From Deltaproteobacteria bacterium (GTDB lineage Bacteria > Desulfobacterota > Desulfobacteria > Desulfobacterales > JAFDFH01), in assembly GCA_019309945.1 (NCBI GenBank), contig JAFDFH010000181.1, positions 1 to 6,893 of the forward strand: a stretch of DNA of 6,893 nucleotides, in the 5' to 3' direction. Each line of letters opens with the position of its first letter. Positions within the stretch are counted from its first letter, which is position 1. A program made the position numbers and the translations under genes. Positions 1 through 5,654 of the stretch are shown one piece after another. The notes beneath the pieces were generated by a model that saw only the letters and a program-made list of their open reading frames with translations, searched no databases and was not told where the DNA came from.

Positions 1-30
1 CCGGAGAAAGCATTCTACGAATGGCTATAA
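1..30 (+). CDS. possible 3' end of a convergent plus-strand gene (partial)
   Basis: Frame 1 from the first base reads PEKAFYEWL and then a TAA stop at 28-30. The mix of residues looks like an ordinary helical C-terminus, and no other feature explains these bases. If real, the gene converges on the minus-strand CBS gene, and the hairpin at 68-100 sits between the two 3' ends, where a shared terminator would be expected. Nine codons cannot identify a family, and a chance open frame of this length is common, so this is tentative. Confidence 0.33.
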   Translation, partial: PEKAFYEWL

Positions 31-49
31 ATCACCCGCGAATTATGAG

Positions 50-65
50 TTGGAATGTTGGAATA
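50..65. repeat. 8-bp tandem pair (TTGGAATG/TTGGAATA)
   Basis: Two adjacent 8-bp units, TTGGAATG and TTGGAATA, lie between the possible plus-strand gene end and the terminator. They resemble the short tandem units seen elsewhere in this window's spacers (compare 5631-5654). No function is apparent. Confidence 0.4.
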
Positions 66-67
66 AT

Positions 68-100
68 AAAAAAGCGGCTTAACCACGACTCCACTTTTTT
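68..100 (-). terminator. Rho-independent terminator closing the USP/CBS transcript, possibly bidirectional
   Basis: Read on the minus strand, AAAAAAGTGG pairs with CCGCTTTTTT across a 13-nt loop. Every position pairs in that RNA because the one non-Watson-Crick position is a U-G wobble. The 3' arm ends in a T run continued by ATTATT. Read on the plus strand, the same position is an A-C mismatch, so termination should be better for minus transcripts, although a T run also follows there. It lies about 120 nt after the CBS gene stop. The 100-218 stretch before it holds the dispersed repeat at 118-160 and no gene. Confidence 0.68.
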
Positions 101-117
101 GTTGCAAGATCATTTTT

Positions 118-160
118 CCTAATAGTCTTCAGCCTTCAGCCTATCCACCTGAGTAGTTAC
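118..160 (+). repeat. dispersed 43-bp repeat, left copy
   Basis: This stretch matches 5857-5899 in direct orientation at 38 of 43 positions. It contains a tandem CTTCAGC-CTTCAGC core followed by CTATCCACCTGAGTAGT. A related CTTCAG-rich arm occurs in the inverted repeat at 5761-5822. The two copies bracket the block from the carbonic anhydrase gene to the CBS gene. This copy lies between the CBS stop codon and the terminator, so it is probably transcribed in the 3' UTR. Confidence 0.8.
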
Positions 161-218
161 CTGAAATCAAATGATAAAAAGGGTAAAGCCACAGAAGGTC
201 TCAACATATAGCAGGCCC

Positions 219-896
219 CTAATAAATCTCCCTTCTGTTTTCACGATGATCCACCATATAGAGCATCGTGGCTTTTTCTTGCAGCTCTTTTTTAAAATCC
301 GCTAATTTGTTTCTATTAACCTGGTATACGCGAATATAGACCTTGCGATACCCGTCGGGTACTCCCTCATAAGTGGTAAGAATGCTTACCATGCGGGCGC
401 CGTATTTTCGGATAATATCAGCAATTTCCTTAATCGATCCCGGCCGATCCTCGAGCTGAAAAGCAAACTGGATTCCTTTTTTCCCAATACCGGTCAACGC
501 AATCATTGCTTTGAACAAGTCTGCTTGGGTAATTACACCCACAAGTTTACGCTCATGATCTAGTACCGGAAGGCCGGAAATTTTATTGGATAGAAGCACC
601 TCGGCAGTCTCTTCCACCGTGAAGTCAATGGGAACCGTAATGGGATTTTTAGTCATCAGGTGCTTTACTTTAATCTTTGCCATTAGATAAATAAGTTCGT
701 GAACATCCAGAAGGGTCGCATCTGAAGCTGATGCCCTTTTCAGGTCGCGGTCCGTGACGATTCCGACCAGTTTTTCCTTCTTCATCACCGGCAATATCTG
801 AATATTATTTTCTTTCAACACGTTAACAGCATCCTGCATGGAACGGTTTTCGTCGATTGTAATGACCGATGTGCTCATCCAATTTTTGACTAACAT
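219..896 (-). CDS. tandem CBS-domain protein with C-terminal ACT domain (AcuB-like)
   Basis: Predicted soluble cytoplasmic protein of 225 residues. CBS domain 1 covers about residues 4-55 and ends in GIVTDRDLK; CBS domain 2 covers about 77-133 and ends in GVITQADLF. Both keep the T-x-x-D signature that contacts the ribose of adenine nucleotides in CBS pairs. An ACT domain follows at about 142-218, with the typical DRPGS turn that often binds amino acids. Bacillus AcuB has this CBS-CBS-ACT order, but its ligand and target are not established, so no function is assigned beyond a likely small-molecule sensor. The start at 896 is chosen over an in-frame ATG at 929 because GAGGAGGG (903-910) sits at ideal spacing before it and the CBS domain begins at once. 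A 98-bp gap with no visible promoter or terminator separates it from the upstream stress-protein gene, so co-transcription is likely. Confidence 0.9.
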   Translation of the reverse strand: MLVKNWMSTSVITIDENRSMQDAVNVLKENNIQILPVMKKEKLVGIVTDRDLKRASASDATLLDVHELIYLMAKIKVKHLMTKNPITVPIDFTVEETAEVLLSNKISGLPVLDHERKLVGVITQADLFKAMIALTGIGKKGIQFAFQLEDRPGSIKEIADIIRKYGARMVSILTTYEGVPDGYRKVYIRVYQVNRNKLADFKKELQEKATMLYMVDHRENRREIY

Positions 897-902
897 AATG
901 CT

Positions 903-910
903 CCCTCCTC
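903..910 (-). promoter_or_regulatory. ribosome binding site deciding the CBS/ACT gene start
   Basis: GAGGAGGG on the minus strand lies 6 nt before the ATG at 896. It is the strongest Shine-Dalgarno match in the window and argues against the upstream in-frame ATG at 929, which would place this site inside the coding sequence. Confidence 0.8.
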
Positions 911-994
911 GTTTTTTCTCCTCAGACACACAGTTGTTTGGTGTTTCTAACGGGCTACCTTGCTTTTAAATCTTGAAAAGCGATGGACACCATT

Positions 995-1453
995 TTATGT
1001 TATCAGGCGTATACTTAATAATGGGACAGGGGAACGACGAAACATTTTTTCCGCAGTCGATCCAAAGAGAACGCCTGCTATTTGGCCACGACCCCGGGTG
1101 CCCATTACGACAAGATCCACATCCAGATCCTTTGCTGCCTGGGCGAGTTCATGAAAAGGAACGCCTACCCTGAAAACAATTTGAATCGAGAGATGCGAGC
1201 AGGTGGCTTCCTTGATCACTTTTTCTAAAAGACGGGAGCGCTCATCTTTTTGGGTTTTTAAATAATTTTCAACTGAAAAATCGTCAAAATATTCTGAAAC
1301 CTTTTGGAAAGCCTCTACATCTCTTTGGTTGATCACATTCACTGCAATCAGATCGGCTTTCAAATCCTCAGCCAGACCGCCAGCATATTCCATAACCTGT
1401 GTTGAAAATGCGGAAAGATCTATGGCCGTCATGATTCTATGGATTTTTTTCAT
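995..1453 (-). CDS. universal stress protein, UspA family, ATP-binding type
   Basis: Single-domain USP of 152 residues, the usual length for the family. The N-terminus (KIHRIMTAIDLSAFS) carries the strand-1 segment with conserved Asp12. The C-terminal half contains the G-x2-G-x9-G-S/T nucleotide-binding signature at Gly118, Gly121 and Gly131-Ser132, followed by the family ending SPVPLLSI. An intact signature points to the ATP-binding subclass (like MJ0577) rather than the non-binding E. coli UspA subclass. These cytoplasmic proteins usually dimerise and are induced by stress or energy limitation; the exact role here is unknown. The start at 1453 follows GGGAGGT (1459-1465). A sigma-54 promoter lies upstream at 1552-1568, giving a predicted leader of about 87 nt, and the sigma-54 activator gene is the next gene upstream. 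Confidence 0.93.
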   Translation of the reverse strand: MKKIHRIMTAIDLSAFSTQVMEYAGGLAEDLKADLIAVNVINQRDVEAFQKVSEYFDDFSVENYLKTQKDERSRLLEKVIKEATCSHLSIQIVFRVGVPFHELAQAAKDLDVDLVVMGTRGRGQIAGVLFGSTAEKMFRRSPVPLLSIRLIT

Positions 1454-1458
1454 TTTTT

Positions 1459-1465
1459 ACCTCCC
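1459..1465 (-). promoter_or_regulatory. ribosome binding site of the universal stress protein gene
   Basis: GGGAGGT on the minus strand is separated from the ATG at 1453 by an A5 spacer, confirming the start. The leader from about 1541 to 1454 also contains a perfect 6-bp inverted repeat (GCTGTT 1480-1485, AACAGC 1506-1511) around a TTCGAA palindrome. It has no other recognisable element. Confidence 0.75.
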
Positions 1466-1551
1466 GGTGGCAATCGTTGGCTGTTCCAGGACGTTCGAAT
1501 GCGAAAACAGCAGGGTCGAATCGAAAAAAAGTATGAATGAATGAATGTAAA

Positions 1552-1568
1552 AGCAAAGGATATGCCAA
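1552..1568 (-). promoter_or_regulatory. sigma-54 (-24/-12) promoter for the universal stress protein gene
   Basis: The minus strand reads TTGGCATATCCTTTGCT. Compared with the consensus TTGGCAC-R-N4-TTGCW, the invariant GG and GC dinucleotides are present and exactly 12 bp apart. TTGGCA and TTGCT match, with one deviation (T for C after GGCA). This predicts a transcription start near 1541. Sigma-54 promoters need an enhancer-binding activator, and a gene for one (2071-3507) lies just upstream. The assignment rests on motif and position only; no transcript data are available. Confidence 0.72.
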
Positions 1569-1606
1569 AAACAATTTTCAGTGAGCAACGTATAACTTAT
1601 TTGTAT

Positions 1607-1903
1607 GAGGCAGTTTCAACATATTCCCTTTTACCCAATCTCGGTGTCAGGCTCAAATTTTAATCCTCTGAGCCAATTTCAAAACGTCTCATTTTGCCCA
1701 ATCTCGGCGTCAGGCTCAAATTTTAATCCTCGAAATACTCAATGTATTCCTGTGGTTAAAATTATCGTCTTCCTTGACCTTGAACAAACTGAAACGTTTT
1801 GAAACTGGCTCCTCGAAATATTTTATATATTCCTGTGGTTAATCCACCTCAGGCGGATCGCCGTCCTTGACCTTGAATAAAACGGAATGTTTTGAAATGC
1901 CTC
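1607..1903. repeat. hairpin-forming intergenic element 1, split by insertion of element 2
   Basis: The left half (1607-1668) and right half (1811-1903) form one 151-bp element if the insert and one CCTC copy are removed. Its ends pair: 1607-1611 with 1899-1903, then 1613-1633 with 1878-1898, with A1612 bulged, two mismatches (1620/1891, 1628/1883) and two wobbles. Further inner pairing includes AATAT (1817-1821) with ATATT (1827-1831). The right half carries about 10 bp that element 2 lacks, around the GCGGATCG at 1853-1860. No open frame of note is inside it, so it resembles a MITE or ERIC-type palindromic repeat rather than a transposon carrying genes. Confidence 0.8.
1670..1811. repeat. 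hairpin-forming intergenic element 2 (142 bp) nested in element 1
   Basis: The ends are 27-bp inverted repeats, GAGCCAATTTCAAAACGT at left and, as its complement at right, GAGCCAGTTTCAAAACGT, with 24 of 27 positions matching overall. Inner arms continue the fold: GTCAGG (1709-1714) with CCTTGAC (1772-1778), ATTTTAATCC (1720-1729) with GGTTAAAAT (1754-1762), and AATAC (1734-1738) with GTATT (1744-1748) around a 5-nt loop. CCTC lies at 1665-1668 and 1811-1814, as expected if element 1 was cut at its own CCTC and the target duplicated. The exact border is uncertain by a base because the flanks and ends share letters. No coding capacity is seen. Confidence 0.82.
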
Positions 1904-1948
1904 GTATTTATATAAATTCATTTAAATTGATGTGATGTTGCCGTTGTT

Positions 1949-2057
1949 AGAAAAAGTCTTTTTGTCGATTTTTTTTACAAAATGTAAAAACAAACAGATA
2001 TATGCCTGCGGTAAAAATTTGAGCATAACGCAGAGATCGGGCAAAAAGACCGTTTCT
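1949..2057. repeat. diverged third hairpin element, opposite orientation
   Basis: The complement of 2012-2042 matches element 2 positions 1696-1726 at 26 of 31 bases, including an 11-base GCTCAAATTTT identity. Its own ends pair: 1949-1969 (AGAAAAAGTCTTTTTG...) with the complement of 2036-2057 (AGAAACGGTCTTTTTG...), with two mismatched positions and a small bulge. It therefore looks like an old relative of elements 1 and 2 in inverted orientation. It begins about 13 nt after the response-regulator stop codon, so it would form a large hairpin at the 3' end of the carbonic anhydrase-kinase-regulator transcript and may protect or terminate it. Confidence 0.65.
1972..1990. promoter_or_regulatory. 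perfect AT-rich palindrome TTTTTACA-AAA-TGTAAAAA (hairpin or operator)
   Basis: The 8-bp arms TTTTTACA (1972-1979) and TGTAAAAA (1983-1990) are perfectly complementary around three A bases. It lies inside element 3. It could be an apical hairpin of that element or a binding site for a dimeric repressor. The TACA-n-TGTA core recalls BlaI/CopY-type boxes, but the 3-nt spacing differs from their usual two. No such repressor gene is present here. Confidence 0.35.
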
Positions 2058-2070
2058 GGATGGGCACTAT

Positions 2071-3507
2071 TTAGGATGTGTCTTTGCTGACGTAGGTTTC
2101 AAGTTTCAGGCGGTACTTTTCTATTTTTGAATGCAAAGTGGGACGGGAAAGACCAAGAATCTTTGCGGCACGAGAGCGGTTACCGGCCGTAAGATTCAGC
2201 GTTTCGCTGATGAGCTTACAGGCAATTTGGTCTATGATTGAATCAAACATATTTTCCCGGGGGTTATGGGTCAACTCATGGCGCACCCATTGTTGAATGC
2301 TTTTATCATTGTCGTAATCATGGATGGCTTTGCCAGGGCTTTTTTCATCGATAGCGTGGGTGATATCTTCGGGGCGAAGGGGCGCCCCCCGGTTGAATAT
2401 CAAGGCTTTCTGAATGATATTGGAAAGCTCTCGAACGTTTCCGGGCCATGGGTATACCGTTAGTAATGCTTTCGTTGCCTTTGTAATTCCCGGGTTTTCC
2501 ATGGACATTTCCTTGGCGTGCCGCGAAAGGAAATAATCAGCGAGCAGGGGGATGTCATCCGGGTGTTTCCGTAAAGGAGGAAGCCAGATGGTGACGACCT
2601 TGAGGCGATAGTAGAGGTCTTCCCGGAATTGGCTGTTAAGGAGGGCGGCTTCAAGTTCCCGATTGGTCGCCGCAATGACACGTACATCTACCGGAATGGT
2701 TTCACGTCCGCCAAGACGTTCAATACTTTTTTCTTGTAGCAAACGCAATAATTTCGCCTGTAAACCAAGGGGCATATCTCCAATTTCGTCGAGGAATAGG
2801 GTTCCACTGCGAGCCTGTTCGACCTTCCCTATGCGGCGATGCGTTGCCCCGGTAAAGGCGCCTTTTTCATAACCAAACAACTCGCTTTCAAGAAGGGTCT
2901 CGGGGATTGCCACACAATTGATCACCAGAAAGGGTTTGTGTTTCCGAAGGCTGTGTTGATAGATTGCCCGGGCCGCCAATTCTTTTCCTGTTCCGGACTC
3001 GCCCCGGATCAGTACTGTGGCATTCGTTGAGGAGACACGCCCGATGGCCTTGTAAACCTCCTGCATTGCATTACTCCGGCCAATAATGGCTTCCTGAAAG
3101 GCACTGTCCGGAGCGACGTCCATTTCTACAGGAGAGCGCATAAAATGGCCTGCATCGATAGCTTGCTGGATGACTGTCAGCATATCCGGAATATCAAAAG
3201 GCTTGAGGATGTAGTCGAAAGCCCCCATCCTGGTGGCCTCGATCGCTATTTCGGTCGTGCCATAGGCTGTCATAATGATGACCGGGAGCCTGGGCTCTAT
3301 TTCCTGTATGGCCTGAAAGGTTTCAAGACCATTCATACCCGGTAAACGCATGTCCAGAACAACCAGGTCCGGGATTTCCTTTTGAATCATATCAAGGCCC
3401 GCCTCACCCGCGGCGGCGCTTTTTACTTGATAGCCCTCCTCGGTCAGAAGTTTATGGAAACTCCTTCTTAAGGGGTCGTCGTCGTCAATAATCAAGATGG
3501 TGTTCAA
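2071..3507 (-). CDS. sigma-54-dependent response regulator, NtrC family
   Basis: Predicted 478-residue transcriptional activator. The receiver domain occupies about residues 1-120: acidic cluster IIDDDDP near the N-terminus, phospho-acceptor Asp52 (VVLDMRLPGMNG), Thr80 (MTAYGT) and Lys102 (LKPFD). The AAA+ sigma-54 interaction domain follows: Walker A GESGTGKE at 169-176, the GAFTGA loop that contacts sigma-54 at 216-221, and Walker B TLFLDE at 236-241. A Fis-type helix-turn-helix (AGNRSRAAKILGLSRPTL) lies near 441-460. All motifs are intact, so it should be an active enhancer-binding protein. The start is TTG at 3507, because AAAGGAG lies 7 nt upstream and the receiver begins at once; an ATG at 3612 would add 35 residues foreign to the family. 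It overlaps the kinase gene by 23 bp, indicating translational coupling with its cognate kinase. The promoter at 1552-1568 is a likely target. Confidence 0.95.
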   Translation of the reverse strand: MNTILIIDDDDPLRRSFHKLLTEEGYQVKSAAAGEAGLDMIQKEIPDLVVLDMRLPGMNGLETFQAIQEIEPRLPVIIMTAYGTTEIAIEATRMGAFDYILKPFDIPDMLTVIQQAIDAGHFMRSPVEMDVAPDSAFQEAIIGRSNAMQEVYKAIGRVSSTNATVLIRGESGTGKELAARAIYQHSLRKHKPFLVINCVAIPETLLESELFGYEKGAFTGATHRRIGKVEQARSGTLFLDEIGDMPLGLQAKLLRLLQEKSIERLGGRETIPVDVRVIAATNRELEAALLNSQFREDLYYRLKVVTIWLPPLRKHPDDIPLLADYFLSRHAKEMSMENPGITKATKALLTVYPWPGNVRELSNIIQKALIFNRGAPLRPEDITHAIDEKSPGKAIHDYDNDKSIQQWVRHELTHNPRENMFDSIIDQIACKLISETLNLTAGNRSRAAKILGLSRPTLHSKIEKYRLKLETYVSKDTS

Positions 3508-4975
3508 GACCTGTCTCCTTTGCAGGGAGAGTGAGGATAAAGGTTGTGCCTTCGCCCTCCTTAGAATTGAGATCCAGCCAACCCCCATGCTGCTCAACAA
3601 TTCTGGCAGCAATACTGAGTCCCAGACCTGTACCTTCCTCTTTAGTTGTGAAAAAAGGTTGAAGAATCTTATCCTGAATCGATTCGGGGATGCCCGGGCC
3701 GTTATCGCTTAAACGGATTACCGCCACTTGACCCAAAGGGGGCGTGTAGGCTCTTTCCTCTTTGATGACAATCAAACCGCCATTTTCCATGGACTCGCAC
3801 GCGTTCACCACGAGGTTGACAAGCACCTCTTTCAATTGCTCGGGATCGGCCTGAATTTTCGGCAGCAGGTCCTTGCGGTTGACCTTGATGGTTACATCGT
3901 ATGATTTTAAACGGTGTTCTAATAACTGAATGGCAGAATCCACAACCGTGGATGGGCTGATGGATTGCATTTTAAGCCTTGGCGGCCTGGAAAATTCGAG
4001 AAAATTTTGAACAATGGTGTCAACCTGGCGGATTTCCTGGGAGATCACTTCAAAGTCTTCTTCCTGGGGTCCAGACAGGTCAAGCGATCGGCTTAAAGAA
4101 AAGAGTCGCATTTTGACCGACGTGAAGGGGTTTCGAATACTGTGGGCCATTCCGGCTGCCAGCTTTCCTACAAGGGCCATTTTTTCAGCCTGCAAGAGAT
4201 GCTCCCGGCTCTTTTTAAGCTCGGACTGGGTGTGATCGACATCTTCGATTAAATCCCGTACACTGCGACTGAGCGCTTTAATTTCGTTTTTCGATTTCAG
4301 AGAACCTTTTTCCCTGTCCGCCACCACAGCCAATCTGTGAATCGGCTCCAGAATTTGGTTCGCCAGGACAAGGGCCAGGAGTGTGGCCAGACAAAAAATG
4401 AAAAGCATGGCAACCCAGGCGATGACTCTGAGTTTTCGGGCCTGGATATAAGTTTTTGCACTTGCCTGTATAATTTTTGATGTGTAGATATTTTTATAAT
4501 TTTCACAAAGATCGAGGATTTTGAAGAAATGCCTGCGCACTTTCTGGTGGAGCATGGCACCGGCTTCACGCTTCCCATTTTTATAGTAGTCAATGACACG
4601 GTCTTTTAAACCAATATAGGCCTGATATTCCGATTCGATCAGTTCAAGGTTCCTCTTTTCTTCTTCTTTTTCAGCACGGGAAGTCGCTAGATTGAGTTTC
4701 TCCCTGAAAATCTGCCGATGCTCGCCCAATTGACGAAGCCAATCCGGATCTCCGTCTAGAAAGTAGTAAGAAACAAACCCTTTTTGGTTGATGAGGGCGG
4801 TTGCCAGGGTTTCGGCGGTCCGGTAGGCGGTCAGGTCTCTGGAAATAATGGAAGTTAGAAGCTTTTCCATCTGATAGGTATACCATACCAGGACAACACC
4901 GCCCACCAGTGAAATGAACACCAGTGCAATCAATATCAAATAAATTCGGCTGCGCAGGCTAATTGAGATCCACAT
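3485..4975 (-). CDS. membrane-bound sensor histidine kinase (NtrB/AtoS-like, HAMP + HisKA + HATPase)
   Basis: Predicted 496-residue inner-membrane kinase. Transmembrane helix 1 spans about residues 11-33. A largely helical extracytoplasmic domain of about 150 residues (34-183) is followed by helix 2 (about 184-207) and a HAMP-like linker (to about 255). The dimerisation domain carries the phospho-acceptor His278 (GMAHSIRNPFTSV). The ATPase domain has N box NLVVNACESM (387-396), G1 box SDNGPGIP (423-430), F box FFTTKEEGTGLGL (441-453) and G2 box GEGTTF (474-479). The residue after the catalytic His is Ser rather than the usual Glu. The sensor has no PAS domain or recognised ligand pocket, so its signal is unknown; the helical shape resembles four-helix-bundle sensors. 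The start lies 2 nt after the carbonic anhydrase stop, and the 3' end overlaps the response regulator, so the three genes form one operon. Confidence 0.94.
   Translation of the reverse strand: MWISISLRSRIYLILIALVFISLVGGVVLVWYTYQMEKLLTSIISRDLTAYRTAETLATALINQKGFVSYYFLDGDPDWLRQLGEHRQIFREKLNLATSRAEKEEEKRNLELIESEYQAYIGLKDRVIDYYKNGKREAGAMLHQKVRRHFFKILDLCENYKNIYTSKIIQASAKTYIQARKLRVIAWVAMLFIFCLATLLALVLANQILEPIHRLAVVADREKGSLKSKNEIKALSRSVRDLIEDVDHTQSELKKSREHLLQAEKMALVGKLAAGMAHSIRNPFTSVKMRLFSLSRSLDLSGPQEEDFEVISQEIRQVDTIVQNFLEFSRPPRLKMQSISPSTVVDSAIQLLEHRLKSYDVTIKVNRKDLLPKIQADPEQLKEVLVNLVVNACESMENGGLIVIKEERAYTPPLGQVAVIRLSDNGPGIPESIQDKILQPFFTTKEEGTGLGLSIAARIVEQHGGWLDLNSKEGEGTTFILTLPAKETGLEHHLDY
3515..3521 (-). 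promoter_or_regulatory. ribosome binding site supporting the TTG start of the response regulator
   Basis: AAAGGAG on the minus strand lies 7 nt before the TTG codon at 3507, inside the 3' end of the kinase gene. No ATG or GTG lies at this spacing, so this site decides in favour of the TTG start. Confidence 0.75.
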
Positions 4976-4977
4976 CT

Positions 4978-5607
4978 TTAGTTGAGTCCTTGGGACCCCG
5001 ATTTTTCATTATACCCTTCCGCGAGACTGGTATTCACCTGCACCACTCCCTTATTGAGGTCCTTAAAAGGATAATCATCTGTAATAGCGGGAAGATTGTC
5101 GGCTTTTTTCTGATCTTTCAGCACCGTGCCGGCAGGAACATACCGTCCATCACGCACATGAACGCCCATTAAAATACAACAGGGTTCGATAACACAGTTT
5201 TTCCCCACGGTTGCATTAAATACCAGTGTTTTCATCCCAATAAAGGCATCATCATCCACCCTCGCAGGGCCATGTATTTGAACCTGATGGGCCAGCGAAA
5301 CGCGATTGCCGATGTAGACGGAATATGTCTTACCCTCAACCTCCACCCGGTTTTTTTCAATCAAACAACCATTGTGTTCGGTTACAAGGCCGTGAATGAC
5401 AACCCCATCCTGTACATTCGATTCATCTCCGATAAATATCGGCTGGCCCTCATCGCCCCGCACTGAGGCAAAGGGCGAAACCATCACCTTTTTGCCGATG
5501 AATAAATGCCCGATCACCGCAGCTAACGGATGAATAAAAGCAGACGGGTCAATCTCAGGCATATATGCTCCGGGACTGAAATTGGTGATAACATTTTTAT
5601 GAATCAT
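4978..5607 (-). CDS. cam: gamma-class carbonic anhydrase, Cam type (left-handed beta-helix)
   Basis: Predicted 209-residue enzyme interconverting CO2 and bicarbonate; family members are trimers with a metal at each subunit interface. From memory of Methanosarcina thermophila Cam, residues align closely along the length: Arg50, Asp52 and Glu53 (Cam 59/61/62), Gln66-Asp67 (75/76), metal ligands His72, His107 and His112 (81/117/122) and Asn192 (202). The extra loop between the first and second His ligands that marks Cam rather than CamH is present but one residue shorter. Cam's proton-shuttle Glu84 is replaced by Val75, with Glu77 two residues on. There is no signal peptide, unlike M. thermophila Cam, so it is probably cytoplasmic. 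The start at 5607 has a weak ribosome site; an in-frame ATG at 5562 has GGAG at good spacing, but residues 1-15 still align with Cam, so the longer form is preferred. It is the first gene of the unit with the two-component system. Confidence 0.92.
   Translation of the reverse strand: MIHKNVITNFSPGAYMPEIDPSAFIHPLAAVIGHLFIGKKVMVSPFASVRGDEGQPIFIGDESNVQDGVVIHGLVTEHNGCLIEKNRVEVEGKTYSVYIGNRVSLAHQVQIHGPARVDDDAFIGMKTLVFNATVGKNCVIEPCCILMGVHVRDGRYVPAGTVLKDQKKADNLPAITDDYPFKDLNKGVVQVNTSLAEGYNEKSGSQGLN
5568..5571 (-). promoter_or_regulatory. alternative internal ribosome site in the carbonic anhydrase gene
   Basis: GGAG lies 5 nt before an in-frame ATG at 5562 and would give a 194-residue protein starting MPEIDPSAF. 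Nothing comparable precedes the ATG at 5607. Homology to Cam favours the longer form, so this site may give a second, shorter product or be fortuitous. Confidence 0.35.
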
Positions 5608-5630
5608 ATCTTTTTCTGTAGACGTTCACG

Positions 5631-5654
5631 GGTTCAAAGGTTCAGAGGTTCAAG
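5631..5654 (+). repeat. 8-bp tandem repeat, three units (GGTTCAAA type)
   Basis: GGTTCAAA, GGTTCAGA and GGTTCAAG follow each other directly, ending 24 nt before the carbonic anhydrase start as read on the minus strand. The array lies in the presumed leader of the operon, where a change of copy number could alter spacing. No role is known. The rest of the 5608-5942 spacer holds two weak 5-bp-stem hairpins (5674-5691, 5702-5716), the repeats listed separately, and no convincing sigma-70 or sigma-54 promoter. Confidence 0.6.

Noticed and set aside
962..981. GCTTTT...AAAAGC inverted repeat between the USP and CBS genes, considered as a terminator
   Set aside because: Only a 6-bp, mostly A-T stem, with no T run after it in the minus direction. 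It is too weak to separate the two genes into different transcripts.
1533..1547. ATGA tetranucleotide repeat (about 3.5 units) at the predicted USP transcription start, considered as a phase-variable tract
   Set aside because: The number of units is too small for frequent slippage, and it lies outside a coding sequence. Probably chance.
1607..1731. 63-bp direct repeat considered as a simple tandem duplication
   Set aside because: The right-hand repeat pair (83 to 93-bp offset) and the matching end symmetry of each copy are explained better by one element nested within another.
1605..1802. Open plus-strand frame of about 65 codons
   Set aside because: It is made of the two repeat copies: the 63-bp offset is a multiple of three, so the frame repeats the same peptide. 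No ribosome site precedes it and the composition does not look like a protein.
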